64,000 nucleotides of DNA, from the NCBI RefSeq assembly GCF_040712315.1, contig NC_134013.1, positions 4,685,001-4,749,000 on the forward strand, read 5' to 3'. The translations under genes and the position numbers were made by a program. The notes under the pieces are model-generated. The model was not told the origin of the DNA. It saw only the letters and a program-made list of their open reading frames with translations, and did no database searches. Below, one piece after another: positions 47,184 to 60,560 of the stretch (positions are counted from its first letter, which is position 1; each line of letters starts with the position of its first letter). The DNA is from Castanea sativa. Lineage: Eukaryota > Streptophyta > Magnoliopsida > Fagales > Fagaceae.

Positions 47184-49748
47184 CATGTGTGAGAAGTTTC
47201 CTTTCCTCCTTGGGGAGGTGGGGTTGTTGAAACGTGGTGAGTCGCTAGTGCATGGACTCAAAATTTTATTTCTGGGCCAAGTCATTACGCACTAGCCAAC
47301 AACTTTGATCAATTACATTAGGATATTTTAGGGTCTATTTTACTTGACAGCCAGGTATTGATGTTGACCTTATTTTAATGGTGTAGAAGGAATTGCAGAG
47401 GTGCTGAATAGATAATTGAGATAATGCGTTCAAGGCCGAAAGCATGAAAAAGACTAGTAATAATAAGGCAACAAAAGAAGAGGAAAATTTGAAATGGGCT
47501 ATATAGAATATATATATCATTTGACCTAAAGGTCATTAACATAAAATAAAAGCACTTCGTTAGGCAAGTCACCAACCTAAATTGGAGTAAGGAGTAAGAA
47601 CACAAAAGCAATGACATGTTCAATCTTTGGATCTGTTTGGTTAGGCATTTTGAAAGATTAAAATAGCATTTTTAAAACTTAAAATTCTGTTTTGCAACTA
47701 CACTCTTTATAACTTAAAAAAAAAAGTATAAATACTAATTTTAAACTCAAAACAATGTTTTTCAATAGCTTATATAGATGCACCATTTATCTCAAAAGCA
47801 ATGACAAAAATAAAAACACTTATTATTGTGTTTGAGTGTGAGGCCCATCAAAATATGCTTAAAATTTTTTGGGTTTTTTTGGACTTGCGAAAAGCACTCA
47901 TAATAAACAATCAAAACAATTTATGTTTTGAGTCGCATATTTACAAGCCATAATTTCAATAGCTGGGTACTCCGACAAAAATTAAGGTCATTGTCCCATG
48001 TAGGACAAGGACAACAACATACAAAAATCGAAAGAGCATGAGAGGAAGAAAAAACGCCAAACAAAGAAGAAAAAGAATTATGATTTTTGAACACTTAGTA
48101 AATAATCTATGCACCCATTGGTCGTAGAATATTATAAAGGGATTCCATATGATAGTAATAAGAACTGTCACACTCTTGGCTTTGTCTTTTTATACATTAA
48201 TATTCTTAATATGAGTATATGACCAATAATGCATAAACTTTCGGAGATCCTCCAGCTGGAAATTGTGTGATATCGCAGGTTTAAATTTTACATTGGGTCC
48301 CTTTGAAAATCAACATAGGAGGCTGAATGGCTTCGATTAAGATTTATGATACGGATATTTGTTTCTTTAAGCTCACAACCACAATTTTTTGTTGTGATTG
48401 CTAATGTGAAACAGCTATATAGAATATCTTTATCTTTTCACCGATTGGTGGAATCGAAAATGTGCTTGGGGGACTCACTATCAGTCTATCATGCCGTATA
48501 TGACAAATTTTAAAGTATCCAATTAGTCGCCATTCTTTCTTATCCCTTTTTTTTTAATCTTCAATCCCTTTTCACGGTCTATATATCATCTTTCTTTGGT
48601 ATATTCAAGGCTGGAAAAACTTTTTAACTTGATGGGATTGATGAAACTTGAAAGTGTTTAATTCTTAGAATAATGTTTATCACATTCAAACGTGTTTTGT
48701 GCTAATCCGAAAGTTAAAACAAAATTGCTTAGCTAGCAATAATCATTGCTTTCATTTTTTACCATGGCTAAAACCTAAAAAAAAAATGCAGTCACAAGAT
48801 CACTTATTTGTGTCGTTATAAAGAGCCGTGAACCTTTCTAATGAATGATGATAAGAAAAGCCGCCTATGTGTACTTTTATAAAATGCTATTGATAGAAAG
48901 TAAAAAAGTTTTGCAAATGCTATATATGCTGCCTGTATTATGGAAAATTTGGAGAGATGTGGCTACCGACCTGAGATTTACTGAGTGATGTTGATAAGCA
49001 TATTATTGGAATATGGAAAAATTCATGCATTGGCATACGTCAAAAGGCGAACTCCGAATATATCTAATTATGCTTGTTTTCTTTTTCTTGACTAGTTTGG
49101 ACCTCATATATTATATACAATTGTTTCGAAAACTTAGATTCAAGAACTCACCGTGGTGGGTTCATCAAAAAAGAAAAAAGAAAAAAAGAACTCACCGTGG
49201 TACGGTATACATGAACCAAGCCTGTTGACGTAACTTTCATACTATATTAGAAAAGGTAGAATATAGTTATGATTTTATGATGAAATATATGGTTAATCGT
49301 AGAAAACCACAATAAACTTTGGGGTATTTGTACCGTACACCCCAAATTATCAAAACTTGCAACCACCATCCACTTGAAACAAATTGATTTTGTAAATAAC
49401 ACCCCATGGCCTAATGGATCACTAGAATATATGTGAAAATATGAAAAAGAAAAAGATAAAGAAGGAAAAGGGAGAAAGAAAGAAGAAGGAAGAAAATGTA
49501 GGGAGTTGACATGATACTCACTTTGGAGACTTACATACATAGCGGTAAACTTTATTGATGGTTATATCTTTATATTAATTACTCTATATCTTACAATTAA
49601 TTTATTGACGGGTATTTATAGTGGACTAAACCTACACTAACCCATCTCTAAGTCATGTAATTTGTAACTGATTCTATTGCCTTTTGTGTGTGTGTGTGTG
49701 AAAGAGAGAGAGAGAGCTACACTATTATTGTGTATAATAATGAAGAGA
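47184..49748. other. Intergenic, no gene seen
   Basis: AT-rich. Small antisense frames (47335-47623, 47956-48171) are hydrophobic but lack domains. A short duplication (AAGAACTCACCGTGGT) occurs at about 49143 and 49186. Confidence 0.45.
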
Positions 49749-49918
49749 AATGCTAACGAATGCCCATAGGGCATTGGTTAATAATTCATTTAAAGAAAAT
49801 TTTTATTGAAAAAAAAAAAAAATATTTTGACAACTTTTTTCATTTCCCATAAAAGTAATGTCAAAATTTTCTTAATATAGATTCTTAACAAATGCCCTAA
49901 GGATATTCGTTAACATGA
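49749..49918. mobile_element. Palindromic MITE
   Basis: Left end ATGCTAACGAATGCCCATAG against right end CCTAAGGATATTCGTTAACA, with inner arms AAAGAAAATTTT and AAAATTTTCTTAATA. About 170 bp, non-coding. Confidence 0.65.
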
Positions 49919-50076
49919 CCCAATAATAAAATATTCTTTTATAATATTGACCATTTAATAGGCTGAGCATCTTAATTTTGTACTCCAAATAGCTTAGTGA
50001 AAATTATACGTTTAAACAAATTTTTTACTAGAAAAAAAAAGTTATTCTTATTCTAATACAAGCAATCTATTTATCA

Positions 50077-51393
50077 TATATATATATATATATATATATT
50101 CACTAATTTGAGTAAAATTTAAGAAAAAAAGAAAGAAATAGGACTTAATCCAACTTATCAATCTATGAAAACCCAAACTGAGGTTGTGAGTTAGGTTGTC
50201 CGTTTGTTTGAAGGGTTAAATGTATACCCCTAGTGTTTTACTTATTTGGTTATGTTAGAATTGTTTAATTAATCTTATTTTTTTATCATTAAAATACAGT
50301 TCGTAAATTTTGTAGTTTTAAATTTTATAAGAAATAAAGTTGGGTTTTGATTTTTTTTAATTTAATTTTGTGACAAGTTTGTGTTTAGACACCAAAAAAA
50401 GAAACCTAAAATAGAAAAAAAAGAAAAAGAAAGAGGTCATGCGACATGGAATCTTGTTCATCTCCTAAAAGAGAATACGAGGAAGATGATAGAGCTAGTC
50501 TTACTCCCTCAACGAAACGATTCTATACAGAAAGCAATATATTACGATACACAGTCCAAATCAAAACCGATATATTCAGCATTTTCAGGTGTTGCATTGA
50601 TATTTCTCGTTGTTTATCTCGATGGATTTACCTACTCTCGGAGCTGATATCAAACTTCTACGACTTTAGCTAGGGTGGTCAGCTTTATCAAAATCTACGA
50701 GTCCTACTCCTATTCGTTTGATTGTACATTGTGTGCATGGTGCTAGGGCTTGCAATGATACCACCAGAGAGAACTTGGAGCTCTTTTTTCTAGCTTGATC
50801 TCTTCACGTGTACATATCTCACAGGCCCAGGAAAGGAAATCATGACAAACTTGTACAAGGTTCATGGACATCCTCATCTTCGATCGATACTTCTGTCTAA
50901 TGTGAATTGTAAAGCAAATCTATAGCTTCAACTTTTGCTCATAGACGTTACATGCAATATGCGTAATTCCCGCCTAGTGTTTCAGAAACGATAAAGTACT
51001 ATACTATACTATACTTTAGCCCAGGTTTACCGAAGTTATGGCCCACACACTGAATCTCTGAATCTATTGCTTCAACGTAGTACTCGATCTTCTGGGGGAA
51101 ATAAAGAAAATGGGTGCGGCGGATTCGTCATTACTGTAATTCTTCTTTGAACACAACCAGTCTGCGCTTGCCACGGTTTGAAGAGGTAGCTATAGGTTTT
51201 ATTGCTATCTAGTGGGTTACGAACATTGTCTCCTTGTCCTTTGGCAATCATATATAAATTCTTCTTACACTTTTTATTTTTTCCTAGAAAGCTTCCCTAC
51301 ACCTAAGGCATTGTGATTTTGCCAACTTTCAGACCTACGTTATTCACGGGCAATATCAATATGACATTCCCGATTAGTTGTGCATTTTTATAT
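50077..51393. other. Intergenic with (TA)n repeat
   Basis: A TA microsatellite at 50077-50099, then AT-rich and mixed sequence. The two overlapping frames at 50381-50673 give no recognisable protein. Nothing else supported. Confidence 0.45.
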
Positions 51394-51402
51394 TTAAATG
51401 TA

Positions 51403-52594
51403 GAATAAATTACATATTTGGTTCTTAAATTTTATGTTAAATTTTAATTTGGTTCTTAACTTTTTAAATGTGTCAATTTGACCATAACATTTTAGTATTG
51501 TGTCAAAATAATTTCTAAATAAAAAATGTTGACATCGCTAATAACAAAAATAAAATAATATTTTTACGTCACATAGACGGTCACGTGAATTGCTATATAG
51601 TTTACGTTAAAAAAACTAAAGTGACATGTCAGCTATTTTAAAACTTATTGACATGTCTTTTTTTTTTTTTAAGAAAAAAAAATGTTATGTTTTAAATTTA
51701 AATACTTAAAGATACATCAGAATAAAAAAATAGGAAAATAAGAAACAACTTTAACAACTGAAATCAATTATTCAAAAAGTCCCAATTAGCATAATCTTAT
51801 GCACACAATCTCCAGATTTTCTCTCATCATTAGCACCAATTCTTTAGATCTAGGTGGTGGGCATTAGTTCCAATCACTTGATTGAACCCGGGGAGAATGA
51901 TGAGCCATTTAGACTGGAAAGAAGGTTGTTGTTGGTGTTGTCTGTTAGGGTTTGTTGTTTGAGAGAAGAGGAACAATAAATAAGGTTGTTGTTGGTGTTG
52001 TCTGTTAAGGGTTTGTTGTTTGTAAGGGTGGAGTTGAGTGTGGTGGGATGGAGGTAGTGGAGGAGGAGAAGAAAACCATCTAGCTATAGGACAAATCCAT
52101 ATTTTGTTTCCTGCTTATGTTTTTGGATTTTATATATTTTAGTTGTGGTGGTAATGATGTAAAGTTAATGTTTACATAGTTTGGATTTTGGAATTTGGAC
52201 TTTGAAGTGATGATTCGTTTGTGAGGTGCTACATGGGTGATAAATTGATGATTTCTTCGTGAATTCTTAGGGTTATTGTTTTAGAGATGTAAATTGGGAA
52301 TTTTTTTAATTCTGATTTTTGTTTAAGTTTCTAAAACTAAAAGGAAAAGAAATAATAGAATTTAAAACTAAAATGAAATAGGTCATATGGTAGTCTACAC
52401 GGTAGTCCATGTGGCGTAAAAATAATATCTTATTTTTGTTGTTAGTCATGTTAGCATTTTTCATCCATCACTTAACAATCAGAACTATTTTGATACAATA
52501 CTAAAATTTTAGGGACCAAATGGACACATTTAAAAGGTTAAAGACCAAATTGAGATTCAACGTAAATGTTAATGACCAAATATGTAGTTTACTC
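51403..52594. mobile_element. Mutator-like (MULE) non-autonomous element
   Basis: Terminal inverted repeats of over 100 bp: GAATAAATTACATATTTGGT at the left against ACCAAATATGTAGTTTACTC at the right, with matching inner segments (AAATGTGTCAATTTG, ATTTTAGTATTGT). The 9-bp target duplication has one mismatch: TTAAATGTA (51394-51402) and TTAAGTGTA (52595-52603). The interior holds a 60-bp direct duplication (51922-52022, GGTTGTTGTTGGTGTTGTC). No transposase. Confidence 0.85.
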
Positions 52595-52647
52595 TTAAGT
52601 GTATCATACTTGTTAATTAATCATAAATAATAGTTCTTCTATTCTAT

Positions 52648-52790
52648 TGCGCACCTTTGATATAATAATCACTCCATAAGTATAAGTTCTTGTAAAATGG
52701 GGAACAAGAATTAAGGTTTAAGTTTTCAAAAAAAAAAAAAATCTTTTCACACATATATGTTTAGATTAAAATAGAATAATTCCTCTATTA
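52648..52790 (+). mobile_element. tRNA-derived SINE, family B (copy 3, decayed)
   Basis: ATAATCACTCCATAAGTATA, AAGAATTAAGGTTTAAG (box B region), TTTTCACACATATATG, TAGAATAATTCCTCTATTAA. Same order as 11315-11470, more diverged. Confidence 0.6.
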
Positions 52791-52800
52791 AATAAGGCAA

Positions 52801-55180
52801 TATTATATATATTAAAAAAAACTTATAAATGACTTTTTTGGACCGAAGCTCTTGAGCAAAAGTCCTATTTTGGTGTCTGTAATTTGAATTCTCCTTCACT
52901 ATGAGGTGACCATTACAAGAACTATAAAACTACTTATAAGATGACCCATTTGGATGAAGCCTTTACTTAGGCGAAAGCTCTTTCTTTAAAAAAAAAAAAT
53001 ACTTATACGATAACCCAATTGGAGTGACAAAATAAACACATTATAATGCTCAAAAAACTCTATTATGTCACATGCAATCCTGATTTATTTAACAATTAAT
53101 TCGCCACCCATCAAAGCTTATAGAAGAGTACGTCTAATCTAACAATATAGTAAAAAAAGTAGTATATATGTCAAAAGAAACTATTTTATTTATTTTATAT
53201 AACTACTTTTGACAAGACACCTTACATTCCTTGTTTTTTTTTTTTTTTACATTACATCATGTTAAAATAATTTATTTTCTACTCACGCCAACAATAGCAA
53301 CTAAACCCAAAATAGCACCTCATGGCCAAATATGCTACCGCCTTTGCCACCAAAATTTAAAACCCAAAACTGAATCCACCCCAACAGCCCATGCCTACGC
53401 CGACGCCGACAACCGCTGACAACACACAAAAACACCACTACAACAAATTTTATCTTTTCAGGATCATATATCATATTGTCTGCAATATGTTATAGTGCGA
53501 TCCCTCCAACGAGAGCTTGCCAGTTGCCATCACAATTAAAAATCCAACTTAGCTCTGCCTCACCTCATTACTAATAGAAATCCCAAAAATTATCTTCCAT
53601 CTCCATTAAAGATCTTTTCTGTCTCTACAATGTGTAACTTGCGGGTCCACCTTTAAGATTTAATCCAAACTTCTAGTTACTGTCTATTTATTATATGCCT
53701 ATGATGAGATCGAAATCATTGAAGTGAACAATGTTGTTTAGGAATGACCTAATGAGATTTCTTTTTCTTTTTTTTTAAATGAATGAGATTTTTTTTTTTT
53801 TTTCCTGTATAAATGGACTTTCTTTTCAATGGCAGCTCTTTTCTCACAATACCATCTAAGTTTTACAGAAAGAAAGTGAAAAGAGTTAATAGATAGAGTG
53901 ATTATTGATTTTTCGAAAAAGAAGATATTTTAATGATAGGATGATAAATGTGAGGCTAATATTATTGTTTTCAATAAATTACTTTATGAATATGTATTTT
54001 CATATCAATATAATATAATATTATTAATATTATATAGTTTATGAAATAGTATTTTCACACTAAATATAGTATATGTATATATTTATAAATAATATTATAC
54101 TGCTAATTAAAAAAAATAGAATAAACATATAATTATATATAAATATATAATTATACAATGTGAATTGAGTTCAACGTACCCTTAATGTAATTTTTGTTAA
54201 CATTACAACGCTTAATAACTATATATCCTTTTTTTTTTTTTTACAAATTCAACCACTTAGGCCTTACATTAATTTCTGCTAACTTTAGCAAAATTTGATA
54301 ATGTGGCAATTTCTAATGTCCCGTATTGAGAATGAATTGAAGAAAAAGATCATTAATTCCACACCCCACATTTTTTATTTTCTCTCTAATTTTATCTTTC
54401 AATCTTCATTTGGGTTTGTTTCTATTAACTTGATGAAAAGTGTAGGGTAGAACGATCTTTAATTTCCTTTCATTTTATCTATTGGTGATACCAGCACTTG
54501 ATATATCGTCAAACTTCTATTTACTGTCTATTTATTATATGCGATAATTAACACATGCTTTTATTCTGCCTTTTCTTTGGTGAGTATGAAAGTTATCAGC
54601 CTCATGTTGACTTGGAACTTCATGTAGCGATACATCCTAACTGGAAAGATTGCTATCATGACATGAATATCTTAATGCCATGAATGAAAGCTTCAAACTT
54701 ACAAAAACAATAACTGTATCAGAGATAAGAGAATTTGAAACTTCGATGAAATTTTCAATTAAAATAATAACATAACAGAACTTCTTTCACAACTATTTTC
54801 TGTAAGTATTTTTTTTGTGTAAGAATTTGGATGTGCCTAGCTATTTGAAAAAATTTGGCATTTTGTGTATTTTTAATGGGGAGTATAGTTATTTTGAAGT
54901 ATTGTTGATTTTTATAATTTTTTTATATGATTTGTGGACTTAATATAATTTTTCTAATTCAATAATTGGGTGGAGAAATTTGAACCATAAATATCTCGGT
55001 TAGAAACACACAAAATGCCAAACAGTTGATCTTACATGTTTTAAATGATACAATAAATACTAATAATGTTTTTGCAAACACCAAACTCCATAAAAATGTT
55101 TTCTATTTCACTTTCAAGGTCGTTACCATACAACAAAAAAAGGATAGTTTTCTAGTGTTGAAATAAACATAGCATTTTAT
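52801..55180. other. Intergenic, no gene seen
   Basis: AT-rich. The GC-richer patch at 53290-53420 (GCCGACGCCGACAACC) gives only a short frame without a domain. Confidence 0.45.
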
Positions 55181-55450
55181 AGAGAGAGAGAGAGCGAGAG
55201 AGAGAGAGAAAGTCACTTTCATAGATATTTGTCCATTAGCTTTTGTTAAGGATCCTTTTGAATCTTCCTTATCCTAGAGAGTCACTTTCAATTTAATAGA
55301 TATTTGTCTATTAGCTTTTGTTAAGAATTCTTTTGAATCTTCTTTATCCGCTGCATGTGACGCGTATCTTTTTATATATATATACTAAAATCACTTTATT
55401 TATTATTTATATTTGTACATTAGCTTTTGTTAAGAATCCTTTTGAATTCT
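55181..55450. repeat. (AG)n microsatellite and three diverged tandem units
   Basis: An AG repeat (about 55181-55209) is followed by three units containing ATTTGT(C)CATTAGCTTTTGTTAAG and CTTTTGAATCTTC (about 55228, 55302 and 55410). The third is separated by a (TA)n stretch. Non-coding. Confidence 0.65.
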
Positions 55451-56726
55451 CATTGTCCCCCGCGCATGGGAACATTTTATAGTTATATCTTTTTCACACC
55501 TCGTACAATACTGTCGTTCTTTAGATTCATAGTACCCATCGAGCATATGAGCTTTGGACACCTGCCCCAAATAATTCATAATGGTAGTATCTTCCTCATA
55601 TATTTCATGTCATTCTGACTCTTTGAAAGTTTGAAAGCCGACCCAAAAAACCAGGCCTATGCCTATGTCAAACACCGAAAGAACAGAAACATCAATACTT
55701 TCGCGACACGTATTGAAGAACAGGCATTCCTCCCATGCATGATAGCCACACTGAGGGGACGCCACCAGATCCCAAAAATTGAAAATCATATATACAAATA
55801 TGGCAATGCCCTTGTAGCAGCAAAGCCTTCTTTGTATCGGCTTTTAGCATTAAGATTGTGACCGGCCAAGAAAGTGAAAATGATAGAGACAAACAAAGAC
55901 CGACGTATATTGTACGAGATTCTTGCATTAACACATGTTGACATAGACTTGTTTCCGTGCAATTGAAAAATGGTTCCAAAGCCACAATGAGAAGTAAGGA
56001 TCGATGCATGTATTTCACACAAGATCCAAACGGTTTTAGAATCCCACACACTGTAGATAGAATATCCAATACATGATAGGATAAGGTATCTCAGGGACGG
56101 GTGTCATGAAATCAATCATTTCACATGTGTATGAGTCTCGCATATTATGAGATAATGTATTCGCTAAACCTTTTTCCAATTGTCTGGATTTTACAATATA
56201 TTTCATATCTCGAAAGATATATAGAAAGATGTACATAATAACAGGATAGGGTTGACCAAATTTTTATGACTATAGCATGGGTTTTAAGTCTTAATCAAGC
56301 GAGGTCTTCACTCTTCATCTATGATAAAGAGTTCTTATCAAAAACGAATATCATAAGTCAAAATTCTCTTTAAAAAAAAGAAAAGAAAAAAGTTTCACTT
56401 TGAAAGCTACATTTTGGAAATATTGAGTCACGGCCCAAGGGCCTATATGAGCTATCATTAATCGCTCCACGTATATATGATTAGGAATCTAGCTAGGATA
56501 ATAAGACCCTTGCATGTATAAGACCTCTCATTAGAAAGAGACCCCATATAACGATTGTTGCATAAGACTTCTCATTAGAAAATTAAAGACCCCAAAACTA
56601 TGGGCTGGTTTAATGGTTTGGGAGGTGGGGGATAGCACGAGTGAAATTGTAAGTGTTCCAAATCATCAAAATTATAGGTCAATAAAAATCCAACTTAATT
56701 AAAACCATAATTTTTTTATAAAAAAA
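55451..56726. other. Intergenic, no gene seen
   Basis: Short frames on both strands (55631-55861, 55692-56069, 56036-56236) overlap and conflict with each other. None shows a recognisable domain. Confidence 0.45.
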
Positions 56727-56734
56727 ATTGTAAG

Positions 56735-58092
56735 CAGGGGCGGAGTCAAGGGGGTCGAGAGGGGGCACTTGCCCCCCCTGACCTGCCCAAAATTATCCTT
56801 TGTTATGTGTGTACTAGCAGTAAGATGCGGAGATTCTATTGAAACTGTGATAAATAGCGTGTGAGTAATTGAGCTGTATTGAAAACCCTTTCAGCGACAC
56901 ATTTTAAAATGAAATTGTAAAGTGTAGAGCCATGGGCGGAGCTGTTATTGGACTATGGCCCCCCCTAATTTTTTTTATAAAAATATTATTATATTAATAG
57001 GTACTAAGTTTAACAATTTTGTTCAATAAAATTACACTTTGCCCCCCTTAATAATGCCATTAATTCTTTTGAGAGTAATCTTATAGCCAAAAACGTTTTT
57101 ACAATGTTTATACAAACTATTAAGGTAGCAAATTCTTATTAGTTCGTACACTTGCATAACTTTTTATATATCAATAACCACTTATCACATTAGCAATTTG
57201 TAAAAATTTTGTAGTTTTAGCATTTTTCACCTTTTAAAGGACATAAAAAATTAATAGATTAAATCTAAAACAAAATATAAAAACTCAAAAAAATTAGCTC
57301 AATAAAAAAAATTACCAATATAATAAAACTAAAAAAATTAAGTCCAATCAATATATTTTACCCAGAACAAACTACTTGGCCATTTAAAAAAATTTTAACA
57401 AAAATCCTTAGTAGTAAAAAAATAGACTCAAGGGTTAGAGCCACCGCACGCAGCTAGCAGCAAAATCGCCCCCCCTAACTCCAAGTCCTGGCTCCGTTCC
57501 TGTGTAGAGCCACAATAAACCACGTACATCCTTTTTTTTTTTCTTTTTCTTTTTCTTTGTGTGGATATATATCTCCCTATCTTTTTGAAAAGTCAAACTC
57601 AATTGATATATCATATCTTTTCATATCTTTTTTTACTTTATCAATATTTTTTAAAGTTCAAAATTTATAAAACATAAACAATGATAAAAAATAAACTTAA
57701 ATAAAGAAGAAAAAGTCTTAATTGAAGAGACAAAAATACCACCCAAAAAAGAAGTTCCTTTCAAAAGTATTAAGATATAAAATTTGGAAACAATTACATG
57801 ACAAATTCCATAAAATATATTAGGGGATTATTTTATTGGCTATATATTAAAAAAAAAACTAATAAAATATACACAATATAATGCTATGCAATGATTTTAG
57901 GGGATCTTTGAATATTGAATGATCACTTACTATTCATATTACTAGCATTTAATTGTCAAGTTTGGTTTATATTTTGTATATATGATGCATATGTTGCATG
58001 CTACATACACCATATGTATTTGTTTATAGAGACACATGTATATTAGTTATAAATTTTGCCCCCTCTAAAGTCGAATCCTAGCTCCGCCACTA
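56735..58092 (+). mobile_element. Non-autonomous hAT element (copy 2, outer of a nested pair)
   Basis: Ends CAGGGGCGGAGTC and CTAGCTCCGCCACTA, with a perfect 8-bp target duplication ATTGTAAG (56727-56734 and 58093-58100). It contains GGGGGCACTTGCCCCCC near the left end, as in copy 1. Another hAT (56931-57502) is inserted inside it. Without that insert it is about 780 bp. Confidence 0.85.
56931..57502. mobile_element. Non-autonomous hAT element (copy 3, nested)
   Basis: Ends CATGGGCGGAGC and GGCTCCGTTCCTG, with a perfect 8-bp target duplication TGTAGAGC (56923-56930 and 57503-57510). 572 bp and AT-rich, with CCCCCC runs near each end. It inserted after the outer copy. Confidence 0.85.
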
Positions 58093-58122
58093 ATTGTAAG
58101 TATTCAAAATCATCATATTAAT

Positions 58123-58434
58123 GATTAAGTTTCTATACAATTGCTTCTCTAATTTTGCCAAGTTTAACTTTTATATGATAAATTGTTAGCTTTAATCACA
58201 TAAACTCTCACATAATCACACCAAATGATTAACTTTCTCTAGACTTGCTTCTTTAATTTTTGCAGGTTTAATTTTTATATGATAAATTGTCAACATTAGT
58301 CACGTAAACTCTCACATAATCACACCAAATGAATAACTTTCTATAGACTTGCTTCTTTAATTTTTGCACGTTTAACTTTTATACGATAAATTGTCAACAT
58401 TAGCTCCCTAAACTCTCGTGTAATCACACCAATT
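58123..58434. repeat. Three tandem 104-bp repeats
   Basis: Units start near 58123, 58227 and 58331. Each contains TAA(C/G)TTTCT.TA.A, TTGCTTCT, AATTTTTGC, GATAAATTGT, ACTCTC and AATCACACCAA. Spacing is constant at 104 bp. They abut the right end of the outer hAT element. Confidence 0.85.
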
Positions 58435-59149
58435 GAAAGTCAATGGTGACTACTGACTACGCATATGGATTTCTTGGCTCAGATCGCACCGGCAATGAGA
58501 ATTGTGGTAGTTGATAAGGCTTTATTTGTGTGTGCTAATCAGTTGATTTGATAGTACTGGCTGATCAGTTTGGTGGCCGATTTATATGAAAAAATGTTTG
58601 ATCTGTTGCGAATTTGTGGTGTCGTACAAAACACTGCTTTGGGAGCTACTTCGTACTCCCCCTTCGCACTACAAACACCGGTACCCTTTTGGATATACAT
58701 GTACTTTTTCACTTCATATTATATACATACAAATCATATGGAAGTTAGATTTTAGAATCATAAACTTTTTATTGAAAATTAAAAAATTGTAAAAAATGTT
58801 AGTTAATTTTTTTATTTTTCTATAATTTTTTTTTAAAATTTACTAATATATACTCTAAACTGTTAGCAGTTATGTAATAATATAGTATTCTTATTATATT
58901 TTTATAACTAAAATCCTACAAATCTTTTGTTCTTATCAACTAAAATGATAAAAAAAACTATATTACATCATCCTGTTGAGACAAAATCAAACTTGTCGAT
59001 CTTCAAGTCGCGGTGTGTTTATCTTCATTGGATTTTGCTCAAAATCAAATATCTCAAACATGAGGCGTCTTAAATGCCCCAGGCTTCCTATAAGCCGTTC
59101 AAGCCTCCCCCCCTCCCCCCCTCTTTTTTTTTTTTCTTTTAATTTTTTT
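58435..59149. other. Intergenic, no gene seen
   Basis: Two overlapping frames at 58570-58792 show no domain. C-rich and T-rich runs occur at 59106-59140. Confidence 0.45.
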
Positions 59150-59160
59150 TATTTGGGTGG

Positions 59161-59197
<37 letters not shown>

Positions 59198-59280
59198 TGT
59201 ATATGTATGTAAAACTCCCTCCTGGAAACTTGAACTCCGGCTTTTGTGGAGTGACCATCACACTAAGGGTATGCGATGAT
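59150..59280 (-). mobile_element. SINE, family B (copy 4) with (TA)n expansion
   Basis: On the minus strand: TGTGATGGTCACTCCACAAA, GGAGTTCAAGTTTCC (box B region), then ACATACATATACACTTA and a TA repeat (59163-59195 on plus). Truncated tail. Confidence 0.6.
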
Positions 59281-59485
59281 ATTTGGGTGGTTCTTTATTA
59301 TTGAATTGAGGCATCCATATTTTAGTTGGAATAAATGCTCTATTTCTCAAATAGTTTAATGAATCTACTACAAAACCAAAGTGGAAATTTCCTTTGAAGA
59401 TTGATATGTTATGTCATGACCATCACCAATGTTAATCACTTTGTCTTAGAGTAACAATAATACACTAAAAACATAGTATATAAAG

Positions 59486-60461
59486 TAGTGGTATAAACAG
59501 GATTTGACCTTAAGAGGGGCAAGATTTATAACTAATATACATATATGTCTCGTGCTTTGGTATCCTTATATTTTGATTTAAATCAATTTTAGTCCTTTAA
59601 AAAAAACGTATACATACTGTGTATGCAGCATGCAACACAAACATTATATATACTGAACTGCATACACAAACATTATGTATACTGAATATTAACCAAACTT
59701 GACAATTAAATACCAGTAATATGAATAGTAAGTGAACTTTTAAAAGATCCCCTAAAATCATAGCATATCATTATATTATGTATTATGTATATTTTATTAT
59801 TATTTTTAAATATAACTAAGTTGTATTGTAATTTTTTTCATAGTTAAAATTCTATGTATAATTCTTATACAATGATTTTCAATAAAACAATAAACCTAAA
59901 ATATCGTTTTTGTTAAACTTATAATATGATTAGATTATAACAATTTTACACCATATAATACTATTTGTGCAATTGCAACCACATTTTTAGAGTTTAACTT
60001 GAAAATAAATATCAAATTATGGAATTCGTCATGTAATTGTTCCCAATTTTTTTTGGGGTGGTATTTTCGTCTCTTCAAATAACTTTTTCTTCTTTATTTT
60101 TTTTTTTTATCATTGTTTTTCTTTTGTAACTTTTGAACTTTAAAAAAATATTGATAAATTAAAAAAAGAAAAAATATGAAGATAAAACAATTGACTTTGA
60201 CTTATAAAAAAGATATAGAGATATATCCAAAAAAGAAAAAAAAAAAAAGAACGGATGCACGTGGTTGCTTACTATGGCTCCACCACTCTTTAGTCTCCTT
60301 TACAATTTTGTTTGAAGCATGTACAGCTGAAGTGTGTTTTCAATGCAGCTCAATTATTCACGCACTATTTTCTCACAGTTCTTCTTAGCAGACATAAAAC
60401 CATTAGAAAGAAAATTTTTTGGCAGGGTCATAGGGGCAGTTGCCCCCCAGCCTCGCCTCTA
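59486..60461 (-). mobile_element. Non-autonomous hAT element (copy 4), inverted
   Basis: It reads as the reverse complement of the outer copy 2. TAGTGGTATAAACAGGATTT at the left corresponds to that copy's right end, and GGGGCAGTTGCCCCCC...GCCTCTA at the right corresponds to its left end. Target duplication ATATAAAG (59478-59485) and GTATAAAG (60462-60469), 7 of 8. Internal words are shared (ATAACTAATATACAT, GAATAGTAAGTGA). Confidence 0.75.
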
Positions 60462-60493
60462 GTATAAAGAGGGATTCAACCAAAACTACTGCC

Positions 60494-60560
60494 TGTTGTT
60501 GTTGTTGTTGTTGTTGTTGTTTGTTTGTTTGTTTGTTTGTTTTTATTTATTTATTTATTT
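60494..60560. repeat. Compound microsatellite (GTT)n (GTTT)n (ATTT)n
   Basis: About nine GTT repeats pass into about six GTTT and then ATTT repeats. Non-coding. Confidence 0.85.

Noticed and set aside
50381..50673. Possible small gene or organellar insert
   Set aside because: The two overlapping frames share no recognisable motif, and I could not match the region to plastid or mitochondrial genes.
55631..56236. Cluster of four frames on both strands
   Set aside because: They overlap and contradict one another, lack domains, and show no splice or promoter context.
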